Source: Mesorhizobium sp. WSM3860
GTDB taxonomy: Bacteria; Pseudomonadota; Alphaproteobacteria; Rhizobiales; Rhizobiaceae
NCBI RefSeq assembly: GCF_002294995.1
Contig: NZ_NSGF01000019.1
Coordinates: 53,176 to 117,175, forward strand
Length of the DNA: 64,000 bases
Direction: 5' to 3'
The position numbers were made by a program, and so were the translations under genes. This document shows, piece by piece, positions 1 to 8,219 of this stretch (the stretch's first letter is position 1; each line of letters opens with the position of its first letter). The notes beneath the pieces are model-generated. The model did no database searches. It had not been told where the DNA came from and worked only from the letters and a program-made list of their open reading frames with translations.

Positions 1-185
1 ATCGCCGCCGGCACGGCCGCGATGGCGAAGCGCAGCGCGCCGAGCTCCAGCGGCTGGAAGGCGGCAAGGCCGGCGCGGATCGCCGGGAAGGCCGACGCCC
101 AGCCGATCACCGTGAGAACCACCGCGATCGCCGCCGTGGTGTCCATGCGCTGTGTCTCATTCAACGTGCCGGTGTAAGCGCTCAT
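1..185 (-). CDS. EamA/DMT-family transporter, N-terminal part (runs off window)
   Basis: Only the first 61 codons are in the window, read leftward from an ATG at 183-185. A short polar leader is followed by a hydrophobic helix (AIAVVLTVIGWASAFPAIRA) and then LELGALRFAIAAVPAA. This is the typical first helix and WASAFPAIR/LRF signature of drug/metabolite (EamA) inner-membrane exporters of ten helices. The substrate cannot be told. The gene diverges from a LysR gene starting at 270, so LysR control of the exporter is plausible (inference). The rest lies left of the window. Confidence 0.75.
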   Translation of the reverse strand, partial: MSAYTGTLNETQRMDTTAAIAVVLTVIGWASAFPAIRAGLAAFQPLELGALRFAIAAVPAA

Positions 186-269
186 TGCCGAATCCTCGTC
201 TTTCAGTGCCACAGAGAGACAAAACGCTATTGCCGGCCGATTGACAAACGAGCAATTCGAGGGTCAGCT

Positions 270-1202
270 GTGAGCATGCTTCACAGCTCTGACCAGCTAT
301 TGCCGCTCGAGACTTTGCGCGCCTTCGACGCGGCGGCGCGGACCGGAAGCTTTTCCGCGGCGGCCGAAAGGCTCAACCTCACCCATGGCGCGGTCAGCCG
401 TCAGATCGCCAAGCTGGAGGACTGGCTCGGGCTCAAGGTGTTCGAGCGCAACGCGCGCGGCGTCACGCTGACCAATGAGGGCAACCGGCTGCATCTTCGC
501 ACCACAGAGGCCTTCGCGCTGATCTCGGTCAATTCCGACCGCTGGGTCGAGCCGCGCGGCACCGCGGTGGTGCGGCTGGCTTCGATCCCTTCGGTCAGCG
601 GCCTTTGGCTGATGCCGCGTATGGCCGCGCTCGAAAACAACCCGACGCGGCTGCGCATCGTGCTCGACGTCGACAACCGTCAGGCAGACCTTGCCGACGA
701 AGGCATCGACCTTTCGGTGCGCTGCGGGCGCGGCCGCATCCCGGGCCGCGTCTCGGTGCAGCTTTTCGAGGAGCACATCTTCCCGATCGCCTCGCCGGAG
801 CTGGCGAAGGAGATCGGCCAGGGCGACCCGGCCCGGCTGCTCAAATTCCCGCTGATCAACGATTCCGACGCTTCCGCCTGGCGCGCCTGGTTTGCGGCCC
901 AGGACGTCGACTACCGCCCGCGCCCGCAGGACCGGCGCTTCGAAGACTACAATCTGGTGCTCGACGCGGCGGCGCACGGCCTCGGCATCGCGCTGGCGCG
1001 GCCGCCGTTGACGCAGGACCAGTTGAAGTCGGGCCGGATTGTCCCCGTTGACGAGCGGCTCGCGCTCAATCCGGTGTCCTACTGGCTCGACCGTCCGGTC
1101 GGACGGCCGCGCGCGGCCGCCGCCGATCTCGCCAGGCGGATCGCCGAACAGGCGGGGCTGGCGCCGGAGAAGCTCGAAGCCTTCCTGCAGGACGACGACT
1201 AG
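270..1202 (+). CDS. LysR-family transcriptional regulator (GcvA-like)
   Basis: This 310-residue protein has the LysR layout. An N-terminal winged helix-turn-helix at about residues 13-72 contains LETLRAFDAAARTGSFSAAA and the recognition region LTHGAVSRQIAKLE. A periplasmic-binding-like effector domain covers about 95-300. The HTH and the LASIPSVSGLWLMPRM segment resemble the GcvA subgroup. The start is a GTG at 270, with an ATG two codons further on at 276 as an alternative. It diverges from the EamA exporter at 185, and the 84-bp gap must hold both promoters. LysR proteins usually control the divergent gene, so the exporter is the first target to test. The effector is unknown. Confidence 0.85.
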   Translation: MSMLHSSDQLLPLETLRAFDAAARTGSFSAAAERLNLTHGAVSRQIAKLEDWLGLKVFERNARGVTLTNEGNRLHLRTTEAFALISVNSDRWVEPRGTAVVRLASIPSVSGLWLMPRMAALENNPTRLRIVLDVDNRQADLADEGIDLSVRCGRGRIPGRVSVQLFEEHIFPIASPELAKEIGQGDPARLLKFPLINDSDASAWRAWFAAQDVDYRPRPQDRRFEDYNLVLDAAAHGLGIALARPPLTQDQLKSGRIVPVDERLALNPVSYWLDRPVGRPRAAAADLARRIAEQAGLAPEKLEAFLQDDD

Positions 1203-1212
1203 ATCGGCCGGA

Positions 1213-1797
1213 TCAGCGAAGCAGCATCAGCACGATCGTGGTAGTCGCAGCCGAGACGACGGCCGTCACGAGGGATATTGCCCACAGCGGCGTCTGGCCG
1301 GGTTCGGATCGCGGGGCATGGCCGGGGCGGCGAACGCCTCCCCGCGGCGATACGTTGGCGTTAGCTGCAACCAGCACTCCGGAAGCAAGGGCCGGCGAGA
1401 ACGAAGACGGCGGCGCCGCCACGGCCTTTGCGGTGTCGTCGGCGGCCGCCGGTGGAACCTGGGGTGTCGCCCGAGAAGGCTGATCGGCATCAGCCGCCTG
1501 CCTGCCTGCCGGAGATTTCGTCGAGGCGCCATCAGAGCCGGCATCGGGTTCCAGGACGGCTCGGTAGGCGTTCTCGATCTCGGCCGAGGACAGACGCTGA
1601 GTTGGTTGAGCGGCCGGCAACGAGCCGTTCAGCGCCTGCGCGGCCACCGGTGCGGAGGGCAAGACGGAGGGCGCCGGCGGCTGGACGACCGCCTTGACCA
1701 GCGCCGCGGTCGCAGGGTCGGCCTGGGGCGACGGCACCGGCTGCGGCGTAAGCGCCTCTTTCAGCAGCGACGTCATGCTGGCATTGGTGATGTTCAT
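1213..1797 (-). CDS. Hypothetical Pro/Ala-rich protein with C-terminal membrane anchor
   Basis: I do not recognise a family. The predicted 194-residue protein starts MNITNASMTSLLKEAL. A long low-complexity stretch rich in Pro, Ala and Gln (about 20-165) looks disordered, and the protein ends in one hydrophobic helix (LWAISLVTAVVSAATTTIVLMLLR without the last residues) at the extreme C-terminus. That makes it a candidate tail-anchored inner-membrane protein with a cytoplasmic disordered region. The ATG at 1795-1797 is preferred over one eight codons upstream because AGGAAG lies directly before it. It converges on the LysR gene with a 10-bp gap. Codon usage fits coding DNA, but function is unknown. 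Confidence 0.55.
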   Translation of the reverse strand: MNITNASMTSLLKEALTPQPVPSPQADPATAALVKAVVQPPAPSVLPSAPVAAQALNGSLPAAQPTQRLSSAEIENAYRAVLEPDAGSDGASTKSPAGRQAADADQPSRATPQVPPAAADDTAKAVAAPPSSFSPALASGVLVAANANVSPRGGVRRPGHAPRSEPGQTPLWAISLVTAVVSAATTTIVLMLLR

Positions 1798-1910
1798 GCT
1801 TCCTGACAACCATTGTGCCAATCGGCATACTACATCAGCATTGCGCCAAGCTTGACCTTGCCTATGATTTGTGGCGATTGAAGCCCCATGAACTTAAGCG
1901 CCATTTCATG

Positions 1911-2141
1911 ATGAACCGTTTTGAAGGCCCCGGCGGCAAGGAAGCGCGCATCCGCTATCTCGACGGCGACTTCCAGGTGACGAGCCCTGGCGCATTTGTG
2001 CGCTGCGCCGTGACCGGCGAGAGCATTCCGCTGGACGAGCTCAAATATTGGAGCATTGCCAGGCAGGAGCCATATGTGAACGCGGCAGCGTCGCTGCGGC
2101 GTGAGATCGAGGCACATCCGGAGATGAGAAGCCGGCGGTAG
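1911..2141 (+). CDS. DUF2093 family protein
   Basis: The 76-residue product begins MNRFEGPGGKEARIRYLDGD and contains FVRCAVTGESIPLDELKYWS and RQEPYVNAAAS. These are the conserved blocks of DUF2093, a small alphaproteobacterial family of unknown function, usually 65-80 residues. An upstream-extended reading from 1815 gives a poorly conserved leader, so I chose the second of two adjacent ATGs (1908 and 1911). The C-terminus ends in Arg-rich codons shortly before an inverted-repeat element. The single Cys followed by TGE recalls small zinc-ribbon-like proteins, but only one Cys is present, so metal binding by the monomer is unlikely. Probably cytosolic. Confidence 0.8.
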   Translation: MNRFEGPGGKEARIRYLDGDFQVTSPGAFVRCAVTGESIPLDELKYWSIARQEPYVNAAASLRREIEAHPEMRSRR

Positions 2142-2152
2142 TCCCTCACCTT

Positions 2153-2353
2153 CGTCATCCTAGGGCGAAGCAGGAGCGTAGCGACGTCGCGGAGACCCTA
2201 GGATCCATGCCGTTACCTAGGCCGAAAGATGCAGCGGTGCAGAAGCTTCTGCCAATCCGCATCGCAGATTCTGCGTCGTTGCAACGCTCGCAGTTCACGG
2301 CATGGATCCTAGGGTCTGCACTCCGCTTCGCGTCGCTCCGCCCTAGGATGACG
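2153..2353. repeat. Rhizobial-type palindromic intergenic element (about 200 bp)
   Basis: The outer arms at 2153-2213 and 2297-2353 are inverted copies of each other. Both begin with cgtcatcctagggcg read inward and both end with ccctaggatccatgccgt at their inner edges. The differences are small, in the middle of each arm. Such long mosaic palindromes are typical of RIME-like repeats of Rhizobiales and would fold into a cruciform or long RNA hairpin. The right arm runs into lpxK, so the last lpxK codons and its TAG are element sequence. No transposase is encoded; any mobility would need help in trans. Confidence 0.75.
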
Positions 2354-3380
2354 ACCCCCGCATCTTGCGCTGCCGCCATGCATCCAGGGTCTCACTGATG
2401 ATGCGCTCAGGCACGTGGTCGATCTCGAACACGGCGTCGATCTCCAGCACATCGAGGTGCTCCAGGAAGCCGGCGGGTGCCGCGCCGTGGCGAAGCCGGG
2501 CGGCATCCTTTGCCGTGGTGACAAGCTGAAGCCCCTCGCGCTCGGCAAGCGCCGCCAGATCGGCAAGCTCGTCCGCGGCGTAGAAATGATGGTCGGGGAA
2601 AGCGCGCGACAGCGCGACGTCGCCGCCGGCGGCGCGCAGCGTGTCGAAGAATTTCTCCGGATGGCCGATGCCGGCAAAGGCAAGGAAGCGCCCGCCGGCA
2701 AATCGCGCCGGATTCGCCGGCTCGACATGGGCCAAAAAGATCGGCCGGCCGGCGCGCGCCGCCTGGCGCACCACCGTATCGGCGGCGCTCCCCTCGCCCA
2801 TCTTCAGCAAGCCGCCGGTGAAGACCAACTGATCGACGATCTTGGCCCGGAGCGGCCCGCCCGGGATGACGCGGCCATTGCCGATGCCGAAACGCGCGTC
2901 GACCACGACCAGCGCGTAGTCGATGTGGATGCGGGCCGACTGGAAACCGTCATCCATGATCAGGAAGTCGCAGCCATGCTCTGCCATCAGCAGTTTGGCG
3001 CCGGCGGCGCGGTTGGCCGTCACCGCGACCGGCGCATGCTCGGCAAGCAGCAGCGGCTCGTCGCCGACATGCTTGGCCGCGTCGTGATGCGCATCGACGA
3101 CATGCGGCTTGGCGAAGGAGCCGCCATGGCCGCGCGACAGGAAGCCGGGCGTGAGCTGCATTTGCTTTGCCTGTTTCGCCAGCGCGATGGCGACCGGCGT
3201 CTTGCCGCTGCCGCCGACGGTGAAGTTGCCGACGCAGAGCACAGGTGCCGCGACCTTCTCCCGCGGCGCGTGCCGCATGCGGCGCCCAGCCACCATTCCA
3301 TAAATCGCGGACACCGGCGAAAGCGCCAGCACGCGCCAGTCCGGTTTTTCCCACCAGAAGGGCGGCGCTTCGCTGGTCAT
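2343..3380 (-). CDS. lpxK: Tetraacyldisaccharide 4'-kinase
   Basis: LpxK phosphorylates the 4' position of the lipid A disaccharide at the cytoplasmic face of the inner membrane, the sixth step of the Raetz pathway. The product (about 345 residues) starts MTSEAPPFWWEKPDWR, a typical LpxK N-terminus with a membrane-associating helix. A Walker A motif VGNFTVGGSGKTPVAIALA sits at about 50-68, followed by FLSRGHGG and the DDGFQ motif. Upstream in-frame Met codons (3413, 3401) give a leader not expected in the family; GGAAG precedes the chosen ATG. It lies 62 bp after waaA in the same direction. Oddity: its final three Ser codons and TAG stop lie inside the inverted-repeat element. Confidence 0.93.
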   Translation of the reverse strand: MTSEAPPFWWEKPDWRVLALSPVSAIYGMVAGRRMRHAPREKVAAPVLCVGNFTVGGSGKTPVAIALAKQAKQMQLTPGFLSRGHGGSFAKPHVVDAHHDAAKHVGDEPLLLAEHAPVAVTANRAAGAKLLMAEHGCDFLIMDDGFQSARIHIDYALVVVDARFGIGNGRVIPGGPLRAKIVDQLVFTGGLLKMGEGSAADTVVRQAARAGRPIFLAHVEPANPARFAGGRFLAFAGIGHPEKFFDTLRAAGGDVALSRAFPDHHFYAADELADLAALAEREGLQLVTTAKDAARLRHGAAPAGFLEHLDVLEIDAVFEIDHVPERIISETLDAWRQRKMRGSSS

Positions 3381-3442
3381 GGCGTGACTTCCATGGCGCA
3401 TGACCCTTTCCAAAGATCGGATCCGACTTTTAGGGCCATGCG

Positions 3443-4759
3443 CTAGCGCCCGTTGGCGCCTTTCAGGCGCGCCTTGACGACCAGCGGCTGGATGTAGGGC
3501 TCGAGCGACTTCAGCGTGCGCTGAAGCGCGCCGCGCATCTCGTCGACGGTCGCCGCGCCCGCCGCCATCATCTCGTGGCGCACCGCCTCGTTGGTCAAAA
3601 GGAAATTGACGGCGCCGGCCAGCATGTCGCGGTCGCGCACCAGCTTGGCGCCGCCGCGGTCGAGCAGGCGCTGATAGGCCTCGCGGAAATTCTGCACGTT
3701 GCGGCCGGCCAGCACCGCCGTGTCGAGCATCGCCGGCTCCAGCGGGTTCTGGCCGCCTTCGGAGGTCAGCGAGCGGCCGACGAAAGCGATCTCGGTCAGC
3801 CTGAGATAAAGTCCCATCTCGCCGATCGTGTCGCCGAGCAGGATATCGGTGTCGGGCGTGATGCGGTCGCCCTTGCTGCGGCGCGCGACCTTCAGCCCCA
3901 TGCCGGAGATCTGCGCGGCCAGCGCGTCCGCGCGGTCGGGATGGCGGGGCACGACGATGGTCAACAGGCCAGGGTGGCGCTTGTGCAAGGTCGCATGGAC
4001 TTCCGCCGCGGCGGCCTCCTCCCCATCATGGGTCGAGATCGCCGCCCAGGTCGGGCGTAAGCCGATCTGGCGCTGCAGCGTCGCCAGCGCCCGCTCGTCG
4101 ACCGGCGGCGGGTTGGTGTCCACCTTGAGATTGCCGGATACGGTCACCGGCCGGGCGCCGAGCACGCGGAAACGCTCGCCGTCGACATCCGACTGGGCAA
4201 CGACATGGGCAAGATTCTCGAACAGCGCCTCGGCCACGCCGGCGCGCTTCTTCCACGACCGGAAGGAACGGTCCGACAGCCGCCCGTTGACCAGAACCTG
4301 CGGCACGTTGCGCGCGCCGAGCTCCAGGATGGTCATCGGCCAGATCTCCGATTCGGCTATGATGGCCAGCTCCGGCAGCCAGTGATCGAGGAAGCGGCTT
4401 ACCGCGGGCTTGAGGTCGAGCGGCACATATTGGTGAATGATGCGGCTGCCAAGCCGCTCGTCGGCGACCTTGGCCGATGTCACGGTGCCGGTCGTCAGCA
4501 CGATGTTGACGCCGTAATCGAGGATGCTTTCGACCAGCGGTACGACGGCGATCGTCTCGCCGACGCTTGCGGCGTGGATCCAGATCACCGGTCCTTCCGG
4601 ACGCGGACGGCCGGCGACGCCGTAGCGCTCGCGACGGCGAACGCGGTCTTCCTTGCCGCGCGAGGCGCGCCAGGCGACATAGGGTCCGATCAGCGGATAG
4701 GCGACGGCCCCTGCGTAACGGTAGGCGGTCAGGGCCGCGCGCGCCCAGCGCTCGCTCAT
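3443..4759 (-). CDS. waaA: 3-deoxy-D-manno-octulosonic acid transferase (Kdo transferase)
   Basis: WaaA (KdtA, glycosyltransferase family 30) transfers Kdo from CMP-Kdo to the lipid A precursor at the inner membrane. The 438-residue product starts MSERWARAALTAYRYAGA, with a membrane-anchor helix at about 8-30. Next come the RRRERYG acceptor-domain motif and IWIHAASVGETIAVVPL at about 58-75. The C-terminal CMP-Kdo-binding half carries EGGQNPLEPAMLDTAVLAG. The ATG (4757-4759) overlaps the stop of the upstream acyltransferase gene by 4 bp (ATGA), implying translational coupling. An open frame continues upstream of the ATG, but that part is antiframe of the acyltransferase gene. lpxK follows downstream, so consecutive lipid A steps are co-transcribed. 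Confidence 0.93.
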   Translation of the reverse strand: MSERWARAALTAYRYAGAVAYPLIGPYVAWRASRGKEDRVRRRERYGVAGRPRPEGPVIWIHAASVGETIAVVPLVESILDYGVNIVLTTGTVTSAKVADERLGSRIIHQYVPLDLKPAVSRFLDHWLPELAIIAESEIWPMTILELGARNVPQVLVNGRLSDRSFRSWKKRAGVAEALFENLAHVVAQSDVDGERFRVLGARPVTVSGNLKVDTNPPPVDERALATLQRQIGLRPTWAAISTHDGEEAAAAEVHATLHKRHPGLLTIVVPRHPDRADALAAQISGMGLKVARRSKGDRITPDTDILLGDTIGEMGLYLRLTEIAFVGRSLTSEGGQNPLEPAMLDTAVLAGRNVQNFREAYQRLLDRGGAKLVRDRDMLAGAVNFLLTNEAVRHEMMAAGAATVDEMRGALQRTLKSLEPYIQPLVVKARLKGANGR

Positions 4760-5532
4760 TTTTCGCCGTCCACGAGGCGGTAGGCCTCGGCGGTTGCGGC
4801 GTTGAGCGAGGCGGTGACCTCCTGGCGCTTGCGCTCCATCTCGGCGTCGTCGGCTTTGGGCGGCACGAAGACCGGCGGTCCGACGATAACGGCGGAGCGG
4901 CCGAACGGCAGGTTGATGGTGGTCTTGTCCCAGCTCTTTTCCAGCACCTTGCGGCGGCTGGTGGCGATCGCCGAGGGCAGGATCGGCCGCCCGGAAAGCC
5001 TGGCCAAAAGCACGATGCCTAGCCCCGCGTCGCGCGGCGTGCCATGTGGGATGTCGGCGATCATCGCGACATTCTTGCCGGCGACCAGCGCTTTCTTGAG
5101 CGCGATCAAAGCTTTGGCGCCGCCTTTGTCGAGATGCCTCGAACTGTCGCGGCCACCCGAGCCGCGCACCGCCTCGATGCCGAATCTGTTCAGCATCAGC
5201 GCGTTGAGCTCGGCGTCGGCACTGCGCGAGACCATGGCGACCAGCGGCCGGCCCTTGGGATAATAAGCCGGCGTCAAGAGATGCTGACCATGCCACAGCG
5301 CGATGATGCCCGGTTCGAGATGCGCATAGGCGCCGCCGGCGACCTGCGTCGACCCTTTCACCAGCGGGCTGGTGATGCGAATCAGCCGCACGAACCAGGC
5401 GAACAGGCTGGCGATGAAATTCTTGACGAACCGCGACTGGGCGAGCGGCTCGCGGATGCGGCGCCACAGCGTGCGAGTCCCGCCCCGCCCGGCGGCGCGC
5501 CCCGTCGCTCCTTTCACCGCTTCATGCTCCAT
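4756..5532 (-). CDS. DUF374 lysophospholipid acyltransferase-family protein
   Basis: The 258-residue product starts MEHEAVKGATGRAAG. It has a hydrophobic segment at about 38-58 (FIASLFAWFVRLIRI) and motifs of the DUF374 branch of the LPLAT acyltransferases: GIIALWHGQHLLTPAYY, VAMVSRSADAELN and AMIADIPHGTPRDAGLGIV. DUF374 lacks the canonical HX4D box; the WHGQ segment takes its place. Family members occur beside waaA in alphaproteobacteria, and some relatives acylate lipid A. A role in lipid A secondary acylation here is inference from position and family. The gene lies 5 bp after the DUF4170 stop and overlaps waaA by 4 bp. An upstream-extended reading from 5640 is not supported. Confidence 0.85.
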   Translation of the reverse strand: MEHEAVKGATGRAAGRGGTRTLWRRIREPLAQSRFVKNFIASLFAWFVRLIRITSPLVKGSTQVAGGAYAHLEPGIIALWHGQHLLTPAYYPKGRPLVAMVSRSADAELNALMLNRFGIEAVRGSGGRDSSRHLDKGGAKALIALKKALVAGKNVAMIADIPHGTPRDAGLGIVLLARLSGRPILPSAIATSRRKVLEKSWDKTTINLPFGRSAVIVGPPVFVPPKADDAEMERKRQEVTASLNAATAEAYRLVDGEK

Positions 5533-5537
5533 CGATG

Positions 5538-5783
5538 TCAACCGGCTGCCTTTGTTTCCGGGTCGAGCAACCGGTGCAGGTGAACGACGAAATAGCGCAT
5601 ATGGGCATTGTCGACGCTGGCCTGCGCCTTCGCCTTCCACGCAGCGTGCGCCGATTGATAGTCGGGGTAGATGCCGACGATGTCGAGCGCATCCAAGTCA
5701 CGGAACTCGGTTCCACCCAGCTTTTTCAGCTCGCCGCCGAACACCAGGTGCAAAAGCTGCTTCTTTCCGTCTTCCACGGCCAT
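5538..5783 (-). CDS. DUF4170 domain protein
   Basis: This small 81-residue cytosolic protein (MAVEDGKKQLLHLVFGGELK) contains EFRDLDALDIVGIYPDYQSA and AHAAWKAKAQASVDNAHMRY, the conserved blocks of DUF4170, which has no known function. I chose the ATG at 5781-5783 because GAAGGA sits six bases upstream; a Met seven codons earlier lacks a ribosome site. It is the link between the cysQ-like gene and the DUF374 acyltransferase gene, all leftward. The constant association of DUF4170 with the Kdo/lipid A block suggests an accessory role in envelope lipid synthesis, which is inference. Its size is the usual family size. Confidence 0.8.
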   Translation of the reverse strand: MAVEDGKKQLLHLVFGGELKKLGGTEFRDLDALDIVGIYPDYQSAHAAWKAKAQASVDNAHMRYFVVHLHRLLDPETKAAG

Positions 5784-5858
5784 GCCGATCCTTCGCAGAT
5801 TCATGAATTTTGTGAAACGTTTAGACCAAAGCGGCCGATTTTGGAACCGTGGGCCGAC

Positions 5859-6653
5859 TCACCCTTGGTCAGCTCCGGCAATGACGCCGGCTAGGACGCC
5901 CAGCAGTTGGCCGCTGCCGGCGGCGAGCGCGCCATGGTTGATCACCTCGCCGGCATAGCGCGGCGGCTTGCCGGCGCGGTCGAGCAAGGCGCCGCCCGCT
6001 TCGCGGAGAATAAGGTCGGCGGCCGCGATGTCCCAGTCATGCGCGTTGGGCTTGACGAAGGTCGCGTCGAGCTTGCCGTTGGCGATCATCGCCAGCCGGT
6101 AGGCGAGCGAGGGGATGTAGGCGACGCGGCGCATCCGGGCTTGCCAGGAAGCGGGCATGCGGTCGAGCAGCGGCTTCGGCCCGCCGATCTCGACGGTATC
6201 GCCTGGCGCGCGCACATGGATGCGCTTGTCGTTGAGGAACGCGCCCTCGCCCGGCAGCGCCCAGTAGGTCTCGTGCTTGGCCGGACATTCGAGCACGCCG
6301 GCCAGCGAGCGGCCATCCTCGACCACGGCGACGCTGACGCACCAGGAATGCAAGCCATCGAGAAAGCCGCGGGTGCCATCGATAGGATCGACGACGAAAG
6401 TGCGGCGGGCCGACAGCCTGGCATGATCGTCGGCGGTTTCTTCGGACAGCCAGCCATAATTCGGCCGCGCCTTGAGCAAGGTCTCGCGCAGATAGGCGTC
6501 GGCCGCATGGTCGGCCTCGCTGACCGGCGAGGTCCCGCCCTTCATCCACACCTGGGGGCTTTGGCCGAAATAGCGCATGGCAATGGTGCCCGCCTCGCGG
6601 GCGGCGTCGCGCAGCAGAACGAGGTCTTCGTGCGTCTCGGCTGAGATGGCCAT
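5859..6653 (-). CDS. cysQ: Inositol-monophosphatase-family phosphatase, 3'(2'),5'-bisphosphate nucleotidase-like
   Basis: The 264-residue product has the two signature blocks of the Mg-dependent IMPase superfamily: the metal-binding SEE at about 70-72 with DPIDGTRGF at about 89-97, and the C-terminal DWDIAAADLILREAGG. Residues coordinating the metals (Glu, Asp-Pro-Ile-Asp, the later Asp) are all present, so it should be active. Within the superfamily it resembles the CysQ/HisN-like proteins of rhizobia that remove phosphate from 3'-phosphoadenosine 5'-phosphate or from inositol or histidinol phosphates, so the symbol is provisional. The start at 6653 lies 1 bp after the pmbA stop (TGACATG), indicating one transcript. 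A Met five codons upstream is possible but would overlap pmbA. Confidence 0.8.
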   Translation of the reverse strand: MAISAETHEDLVLLRDAAREAGTIAMRYFGQSPQVWMKGGTSPVSEADHAADAYLRETLLKARPNYGWLSEETADDHARLSARRTFVVDPIDGTRGFLDGLHSWCVSVAVVEDGRSLAGVLECPAKHETYWALPGEGAFLNDKRIHVRAPGDTVEIGGPKPLLDRMPASWQARMRRVAYIPSLAYRLAMIANGKLDATFVKPNAHDWDIAAADLILREAGGALLDRAGKPPRYAGEVINHGALAAGSGQLLGVLAGVIAGADQG

Positions 6654-6654
6654 G

Positions 6655-7998
6655 TCAGGCGCCGGCAAGGGTCATCCCCTCGATCAGCAGCGTCGGCGCG
6701 GCAGTGCCGAAATTGCGGTCCAGATCGCTCGCCGGCACCATGTTGAGGAACATGGTCTTCAAGTTGGAGGCGATCGTCACCTCGGCCACCGGATAGGCAA
6801 GCGCGCCGTTCTCGATCCAGAAGCCGGAGGCGCCGCGGCTGTATTCGCCGGTTACCATGTCGACGCCCTGGCCGAAGACCTCGGTGACATAGAAGCCGCG
6901 CTGCAGCGAGGCGATCAGCTCCTCCGGCGCGCGCTCGCCGGGCTCGATGGCCAGATTGGTCGAGGACGGCGAAACCGAAGAGCCGCTGCGCGACCCTCGG
7001 CCGTTGGTGACAAGACCGAGCTCGCGCGCGGCCGAGGTCGACAGGAACCAGTGGTTGAGCACGCCTTTGTCGACCATCAAAAGCTTGTCGCCCTCGACGC
7101 CCTCGCCGTCGAAGGGACGCGATGCCTGGCCGCGACGCCGCAGCGGCTCGTCGGTGACGGTGATCGCGCTTGAGGCCACCTGCTTTCCCATCATGTCGCG
7201 CAGGAAGCTGGTCTTGCGCGCCACCGCGGCGCCGTTGATGGCGCCGGCGAGATGGCCGGCAATGCCGCGCGCCACGCGCGGGTCGAACACGACGTCGACC
7301 GGGCCGGTGGCCGCCTTGCGGGCGCCGAGGCGGCGCACGGCGCGTTCGCCGGCCTTGCGCCCGATCTCCTCCGGCGCGTCGAGATCGGCGAAATGCTGGC
7401 GGGACGAAAATTCATAGTCGCGTTCCATCGCCGTGCCTTCGCCTGCAATGACGCTGGTCGAACGCGAAAAGCGCGACGCGACATATTGGCCGACAAAGCC
7501 GTGCGAAGTGGCAAGCACCAGCCCGCCAAGGCCCGCGCCGGCGCTGCTGCCGGAGGAATTGGTGACGCCCTTGACGGCAAGGGCCGCTGCTTCCGCTGCC
7601 AGCGCTGCCTCCTTCAGCTGATCGGCCGAGACCTCGGTCGGGTCGAAGAGGTCGAGATCGCGCCGATTGCGGGCGAGCAGCGCCGGGTCGGCAAGGCCTT
7701 GATAAGGGTCCTCGGGCGAGACTCTGGCCATGGCGACGGCGCGCTCGGCAAGCGCCTTCGGGTCGGAGGCGGCGGTGGCCGAGACGCTCGCCACGCGCTG
7801 GCCGACGAAGACGCGCAGCGACACGTCCTCGCTTTCCGAAGATTCGGTGCCTTCGACCTTGCCCAGCCGCACCGAGACGCCGGCCGAACGGCCGCGCACG
7901 GCGACCGCGTCGGCCGCGTCCGCCCCGGCGCGCTTGGCCGCCTCGACGAGCGCCGCGACGCGGTCGGTCAGTTTCCCTGCGTCGAGCGTGTCGGTCAT
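6655..7998 (-). CDS. pmbA: TldD/PmbA-family metallopeptidase, PmbA (TldE) type
   Basis: The 447-residue product spans a whole PmbA/TldE protein. The N-terminal half contains VAVRGRSAGVSVRLGKVEGT and SSESEDVSLRVFVG. The C-terminal half has GPVDVVFDPRVARGIAGHL, DEPLRRRGQASRPFDGEG and GQGVDMVTGEYSRGASGFWI. It lacks the HExxxH zinc motif of TldD, as expected for TldE, which forms a heterodimer with TldD to degrade unfolded or leader peptides. No tldD is visible nearby; in Rhizobiales it is normally elsewhere. It is the first gene of the leftward run toward lpxK, with a 221-bp upstream gap (7999-8219) in which I see no gene. Confidence 0.9.
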   Translation of the reverse strand: MTDTLDAGKLTDRVAALVEAAKRAGADAADAVAVRGRSAGVSVRLGKVEGTESSESEDVSLRVFVGQRVASVSATAASDPKALAERAVAMARVSPEDPYQGLADPALLARNRRDLDLFDPTEVSADQLKEAALAAEAAALAVKGVTNSSGSSAGAGLGGLVLATSHGFVGQYVASRFSRSTSVIAGEGTAMERDYEFSSRQHFADLDAPEEIGRKAGERAVRRLGARKAATGPVDVVFDPRVARGIAGHLAGAINGAAVARKTSFLRDMMGKQVASSAITVTDEPLRRRGQASRPFDGEGVEGDKLLMVDKGVLNHWFLSTSAARELGLVTNGRGSRSGSSVSPSSTNLAIEPGERAPEELIASLQRGFYVTEVFGQGVDMVTGEYSRGASGFWIENGALAYPVAEVTIASNLKTMFLNMVPASDLDRNFGTAAPTLLIEGMTLAGA

Positions 7999-8219
7999 GC
8001 GGTTGGTCCTGTTTGTTCAAGCTGTCCGGGAGGGCGGATGCTGCCGCACATCCACGGAGGCCGAGCCGCCATCTCTGGAAAGCCCGCACCATCGTCTTGG
8101 ATGCTGATGCACCATCTATTGTTCCACCACCGCTTGTGCAATGGCGGATGCGGCAATCTCAAGGCAATCGCGGCCCTTCGCAGCGCACTGCCTTGCCGCA
8201 GCCGCATGAACAGTGCGGA

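Noticed and set aside
2153..2353. Inverted repeat considered as an insertion sequence
   Set aside because: No transposase frame, only 200 bp, and no clear target-site duplication.
3443..5467. 674-codon minus-strand frame suggesting a fused WaaA
   Set aside because: The part upstream of 4759 is an out-of-frame reading of the DUF374 gene; the WaaA start overlaps that gene by ATGA.
7999..8219. Gap between pmbA and epmA examined for a small gene
   Set aside because: Short frames on both strands have no ribosome site and composition unlike proteins; left as non-coding.
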